NCBI GenBank assembly: GCA_003228965.1
Contig: QIGP01000131.1
Coordinates: forward strand, 1-7,419
Reading direction: 5' to 3'
Length of the DNA: 7,419 bases
From: Gammaproteobacteria bacterium
GTDB lineage: Bacteria; Pseudomonadota; Gammaproteobacteria; Steroidobacterales; SZUA-146
The notes under the pieces are model-generated. The model saw only the letters and a program-made list of their open reading frames with translations. It searched no databases and was not told the origin of the DNA. Positions 4,601 to 7,419 of the stretch are shown here, in pieces; position 1 is the stretch's first letter, and every line of letters starts with the position of its first letter. A program made the position numbers and the translations under genes.

Positions 4601-7419
4601 CTATTCGCACCCCAGAGCTTCAGATTGCTCGTTCAAAGATTGCATCACCGAGTCCATTAAGTGTAACTGAATCGCGCGTTCCAATGCATCCGGCAAATAC
4701 CAGGCATCGCTAGTATTTGCATCCATCCAATCGTCGCTGGGTGGGGGTAGTGAAAAGCGCTCTCCTGGAGCTGATGGTCCGTCAAGCGTTGTAAAAAAAG
4801 GAAAGACTGGCAACGGAATAGTGATAGGGCCAAGATCCTGAGCAGACGTCAGTATTTCTCCCTCCACGTGGTATAAATCAATAAGGTTCCCCGCCTGACT
4901 CAGATCAAGATTGTTATCGGCCGCAACGCTCGGATTGAGACCGGCCGCATTAAACACTACAGCAGGGACGCCCAGTTCCAATGCAGCCGCCGTGGCCAGA
5001 CCGCCACCTAATGAATGCCCGGTAACATTAATGTTAGCACCAGGCGGTAAACCATCTCGTACAGCACGCGCAAGTTCCAGTGCCATTTCGTACTGCGCGG
5101 TGGTAAATCCGGCGCCCTGACCCAGGTTATCAATCCAGTCACTGGCGTTGTCGGTGCCTCGAAAGACCAGTGTATATTCGCCCGTTTCAGAACTTTGATA
5201 TACGCCAGCCGCAAATCCGCCGTCTATAAAATCGTCTTCTTCAAGGCCCAATTCGCTTGGATCGACCGCTTGCCACTCTTCACTGATAGTCGGCGCTTCA
5301 CACGTCGCCGGGTCGTAAATGCATCGGGATAGTTCGCCATACCTAATACCGTTGGCGATCTCTGCGCATTCTTCCTTATTTTCATCGCATTCGTCGTGAG
5401 CCAAGGCATTTCGAAGTGCAGGGTCTCCCGCTCCTTTTTCCAATGCACTCTCGGCTGCTTCGAAACTCTCGAGGTTGCGTAGAACTTCATTGAACTCAAG
5501 CATTGCTACAGTGCGCTCGACACCTGCGGCACCCTCAACAGCAAAGTTCTGCGGTTCACTGGCCGAAACTTGCGCAGCAACAGCCTTCCTGCTGTATGCG
5601 CGCGCGCCATCGGTGATTCCAACAATGGCTCCCTGCGCATCATATTCAATCTGGTAATTTCGGGCCTGTGCGACTTTACGATTATCGACCTCAGACTTTA
5701 TGCTCGGTATCAGGGCACTAATTTGAGTCGGCCGTCCCTGTTGGTTTCTGGCCTGGACCTCAAGGCGACTGCCATTTGGCTGTATCCGTAAATTCAGCCG
5801 ACCATTATTGTCATAGTCGTACTGCGTGCGTTCAGAAGCGCCGTCTGTCACTTTTTCGATGCCGACCAATTTGCCGTCGGTATAATCGAAGTTTGTCACT
5901 TTCGTGACAGGATTAAACTGACCGTCTTGCGATGCTACAAAGGTATTTTCCAAAGTACGGTCAGGCTGGCCATCGGCCGTATACGTTATTGCGACACTGC
6001 GTTGGGCTCCTGGATTAACACTGGGGCGAATTATTTCCTGCAGCGCATTGCTGTCTCCAACGTACTTGTATTGCGCGACCAGAGCGGTTAAACCGTTCTT
6101 GTCACGAGACTCTCTTTTGTCCAGTCGATCGTGCGCATCGTAGGAATTAATACGTGCCGAGCCATCCTTGTAGTTGACGCGTGTAACTTGATATTTGTCA
6201 TTATATTCGTAACTTACGTCACCGGCACTGCAGTCATCGCAACCCGGACCACGTATCTGTGTAACCAGTGGAATCCCGTCTCGCAGCTCAGTGTAGTAAG
6301 TGCTGGTTACACCAGTGCCATCGGTAACCTGGGTAGTACCTTGAACACGAACCACCCCTTCCTCAACATCAAGTTTTTGCGCGTCGCCGTATTTCAGGGT
6401 CACCGTATTCGCTCGATCACCGTGAGCGGAATATTCAGCACGGTCATTTTCATCATAGGCATAGGTCGAGATTCGCTCGCCCGCAGTATCAGAAACGCCG
6501 GTAAGGTTATGACTGTCGAATGGATCCTCATAGTGATAAGTCTTACGCTGCTTGTCGGCGGACACCACAGTTTCCAGATTGGCATTGCCGTCGTACGTAA
6601 ATGTCGTATCGTTGCCTTGTGCGTCAGTCAGCTTCTTGAGGCGCCCGCTATCATAGTATGAAAATCCCAGACGTTGACTGTCATCAGCTGCTGCGACGGC
6701 CATCAACTGTGTACCCGTTGCGTCGTACAATAGCTGCGTGCGCTCCCCCAATTGCTCTTCGCCATTGCGCGTTGAGGTGATGGCCATTAAGAATCCGGCT
6801 TTACTAAACTCCAACACGCGCCGATCGTTTCGCGAGCTTTCACGAATCCAGTCAAATCCTTGTGGGCCTCGTTCGACTAACACGCCATCTGTCGGCATGT
6901 TTGCACGATAGACAGCCTGCGCTGAGGCTGGGTTTGGAATGTTGGCAGATTTGGCCTCAGTGCTTTGTTTAAAAGCAATCGTTCGACCATCCGCCTGAGT
7001 CAGACGAAAGTGTCCGCTTCCCCCTGCGCCCAAGACAGGTTGAACATGAACTTCATAACTATGACGCCAGTTATGGCCCATGCGTCCCCGGTGTGTGGTT
7101 TGGCTATTATAGTGGCGCACAAAGGGAGTAGCGCTACGCAAATCTATTTCGGCCTGGTATTTGTTGCCAGTCACAACATTCACAGGATTACCGACCATAA
7201 CGCTCGGCAAACTCATAGTCTGACTGGTTACGGCAACACCTTTCGCACTGTTGAGTCCGGAGCTGTTCGCCAACGCCGATGCATTGCGACCTTCACCGCC
7301 GCCACCGCCACCGCCACCGCCATCATCATCGCAATCAACACCGCCCAAACCGTCGTCGCCGCCGTCATCGCCTCCATCGTCGCCGCCATCATCACCTCCA
7401 TCGTCGCCGCCGTCATCAC
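4601..7419 (-). CDS. RHS/YD-repeat protein with C-terminal class 3 lipase-like domain (5' end beyond the window)
   Basis: The frame is open to the right edge, giving 938 complete visible codons; the true start is outside. Residues are numbered here from the TTG at 7348, which is not a real start. In order: an Asp/Gly linker (upstream of 1) and nine glycines (10-18); an RHS N-terminal module with NPVNVVTGNKYQAEIDL (54-70) and GHNWRHSYEV (91-100); YD-type repeats (about 205-580, e.g. TYDGNANLETV, YDYDNNGRLNL) with a GCDDC pair (369-373); a connector with Cys654, 661, 676 and 683; and a hydrolase domain (about 705-910). The hydrolase shows FRGTD (729-733, oxyanion region), GHSLGG with nucleophile Ser779, HVEGEILT (Glu831 or a nearby acid), and His896 in LHLMDSV as the likely triad histidine. 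This resembles lipase class 3 toxins at RHS C-termini. No canonical RHS core end (DPxG type) is seen. Likely substrate is lipid ester or phospholipid; secretion route is unknown. An ankyrin gene follows after 22 bases. Confidence 0.9.
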   Translation of the reverse strand, partial: DDGGDDGGDDGGDDGGDDGGDDGLGGVDCDDDGGGGGGGGGEGRNASALANSSGLNSAKGVAVTSQTMSLPSVMVGNPVNVVTGNKYQAEIDLRSATPFVRHYNSQTTHRGRMGHNWRHSYEVHVQPVLGAGGSGHFRLTQADGRTIAFKQSTEAKSANIPNPASAQAVYRANMPTDGVLVERGPQGFDWIRESSRNDRRVLEFSKAGFLMAITSTRNGEEQLGERTQLLYDATGTQLMAVAAADDSQRLGFSYYDSGRLKKLTDAQGNDTTFTYDGNANLETVVSADKQRKTYHYEDPFDSHNLTGVSDTAGERISTYAYDENDRAEYSAHGDRANTVTLKYGDAQKLDVEEGVVRVQGTTQVTDGTGVTSTYYTELRDGIPLVTQIRGPGCDDCSAGDVSYEYNDKYQVTRVNYKDGSARINSYDAHDRLDKRESRDKNGLTALVAQYKYVGDSNALQEIIRPSVNPGAQRSVAITYTADGQPDRTLENTFVASQDGQFNPVTKVTNFDYTDGKLVGIEKVTDGASERTQYDYDNNGRLNLRIQPNGSRLEVQARNQQGRPTQISALIPSIKSEVDNRKVAQARNYQIEYDAQGAIVGITDGARAYSRKAVAAQVSASEPQNFAVEGAAGVERTVAMLEFNEVLRNLESFEAAESALEKGAGDPALRNALAHDECDENKEECAEIANGIRYGELSRCIYDPATCEAPTISEEWQAVDPSELGLEEDDFIDGGFAAGVYQSSETGEYTLVFRGTDNASDWIDNLGQGAGFTTAQYEMALELARAVRDGLPPGANINVTGHSLGGGLATAAALELGVPAVVFNAAGLNPSVAADNNLDLSQAGNLIDLYHVEGEILTSAQDLGPITIPLPVFPFFTTLDGPSAPGERFSLPPPSDDWMDANTSDAWYLPDALERAIQLHLMDSVMQSLNEQSEALGCE
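7349..7419 (-). repeat. In-frame Asp-Asp-Gly-Gly coding repeat, 24-base tandem unit
   Basis: The right edge encodes at least five DDGG units just before the RHS module. At the DNA level, 7371..7394 and 7395..7418 are 24-base copies differing at one position (plus strand cctccatcgtcgccgcc, then atcatca or gtcatca). A more diverged partial copy covers 7352..7370. Each 24-base unit encodes eight residues (DDGGDDGG), so gain or loss of a unit keeps the frame. The repeat continues beyond the window and is followed by a stretch of nine glycine codons. It probably forms a flexible acidic, possibly calcium-binding, linker between an unseen N-terminal region and the RHS domain. Confidence 0.9.

Noticed and set aside
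6131..6661. A 176-codon plus-strand frame with a hydrophobic, membrane-like product.
   Set aside because: It is antisense to the YD-repeat region. Codons for Tyr, Asp, Asn and Glu read in reverse give Ile, Val and Leu, which explains the hydrophobicity. No start signal was seen.
4601..7348. TTG at 7348 as the start of the RHS-lipase gene.
   Set aside because: The frame stays open through a further 23 codons of Asp/Gly repeat to the edge, no Shine-Dalgarno precedes the TTG, and the site lies inside a low-complexity linker.
7228..7419. A minus-strand frame rich in Met, Ala and Thr.
   Set aside because: It is the shifted reading of the GATGACGGC-type repeat inside the RHS-lipase gene.
7349..7419. 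A CRISPR-like or minisatellite array.
   Set aside because: Units are directly adjacent with no spacers, and they maintain an open reading frame that encodes DDGG repeats.

Overview
This 7,419-base window looks like chromosomal DNA of a Gram-negative bacterium, most likely a gammaproteobacterium. The lineage is an inference from three things: the order malQ-glgC-glgA, a CRP-type operator ahead of that operon, and the style of the RHS protein. No rRNA, tRNA or other strong taxonomic marker is present. All five genes that can be supported lie on the minus strand, so transcription runs from the right end to the left end.

Right half (7419 to 3874): a two-gene unit. The first gene enters from beyond the right edge. 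It encodes a long protein with an Asp/Gly-repeat and poly-Gly linker, an RHS N-terminal module, degenerate YD repeats, a four-cysteine connector and a C-terminal alpha/beta-hydrolase (class 3 lipase-like) with a GHSLGG nucleophile elbow. Twenty-two bases after its stop, with a good Shine-Dalgarno, follows a small exported ankyrin-repeat protein. The layout is that of a polymorphic toxin (lipase effector) and its immunity protein. Both roles are inferred.

Middle (3873 to 3609): a 265-base A/T-rich gap. It holds a near-consensus CRP-type site (3696..3711) and an A/T-rich candidate -10 region, facing the glycogen genes.

Left half (3608 to 1): malQ (4-alpha-glucanotransferase, GH77), glgC (ADP-glucose pyrophosphorylase) and the first 195 codons of glgA (glycogen synthase, GT5), which runs off the left edge. 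GlgC makes ADP-glucose, GlgA polymerises it into alpha-1,4-glucan, and MalQ rearranges maltodextrins, so the set links glucan synthesis with maltodextrin recycling. A strong 10-bp-stem hairpin in the glgC-glgA gap lies just ahead of the glgA start and may adjust GlgA output.

The most interesting part is the RHS-lipase/ankyrin pair. The carbohydrate genes look ordinary apart from the regulatory DNA between them.
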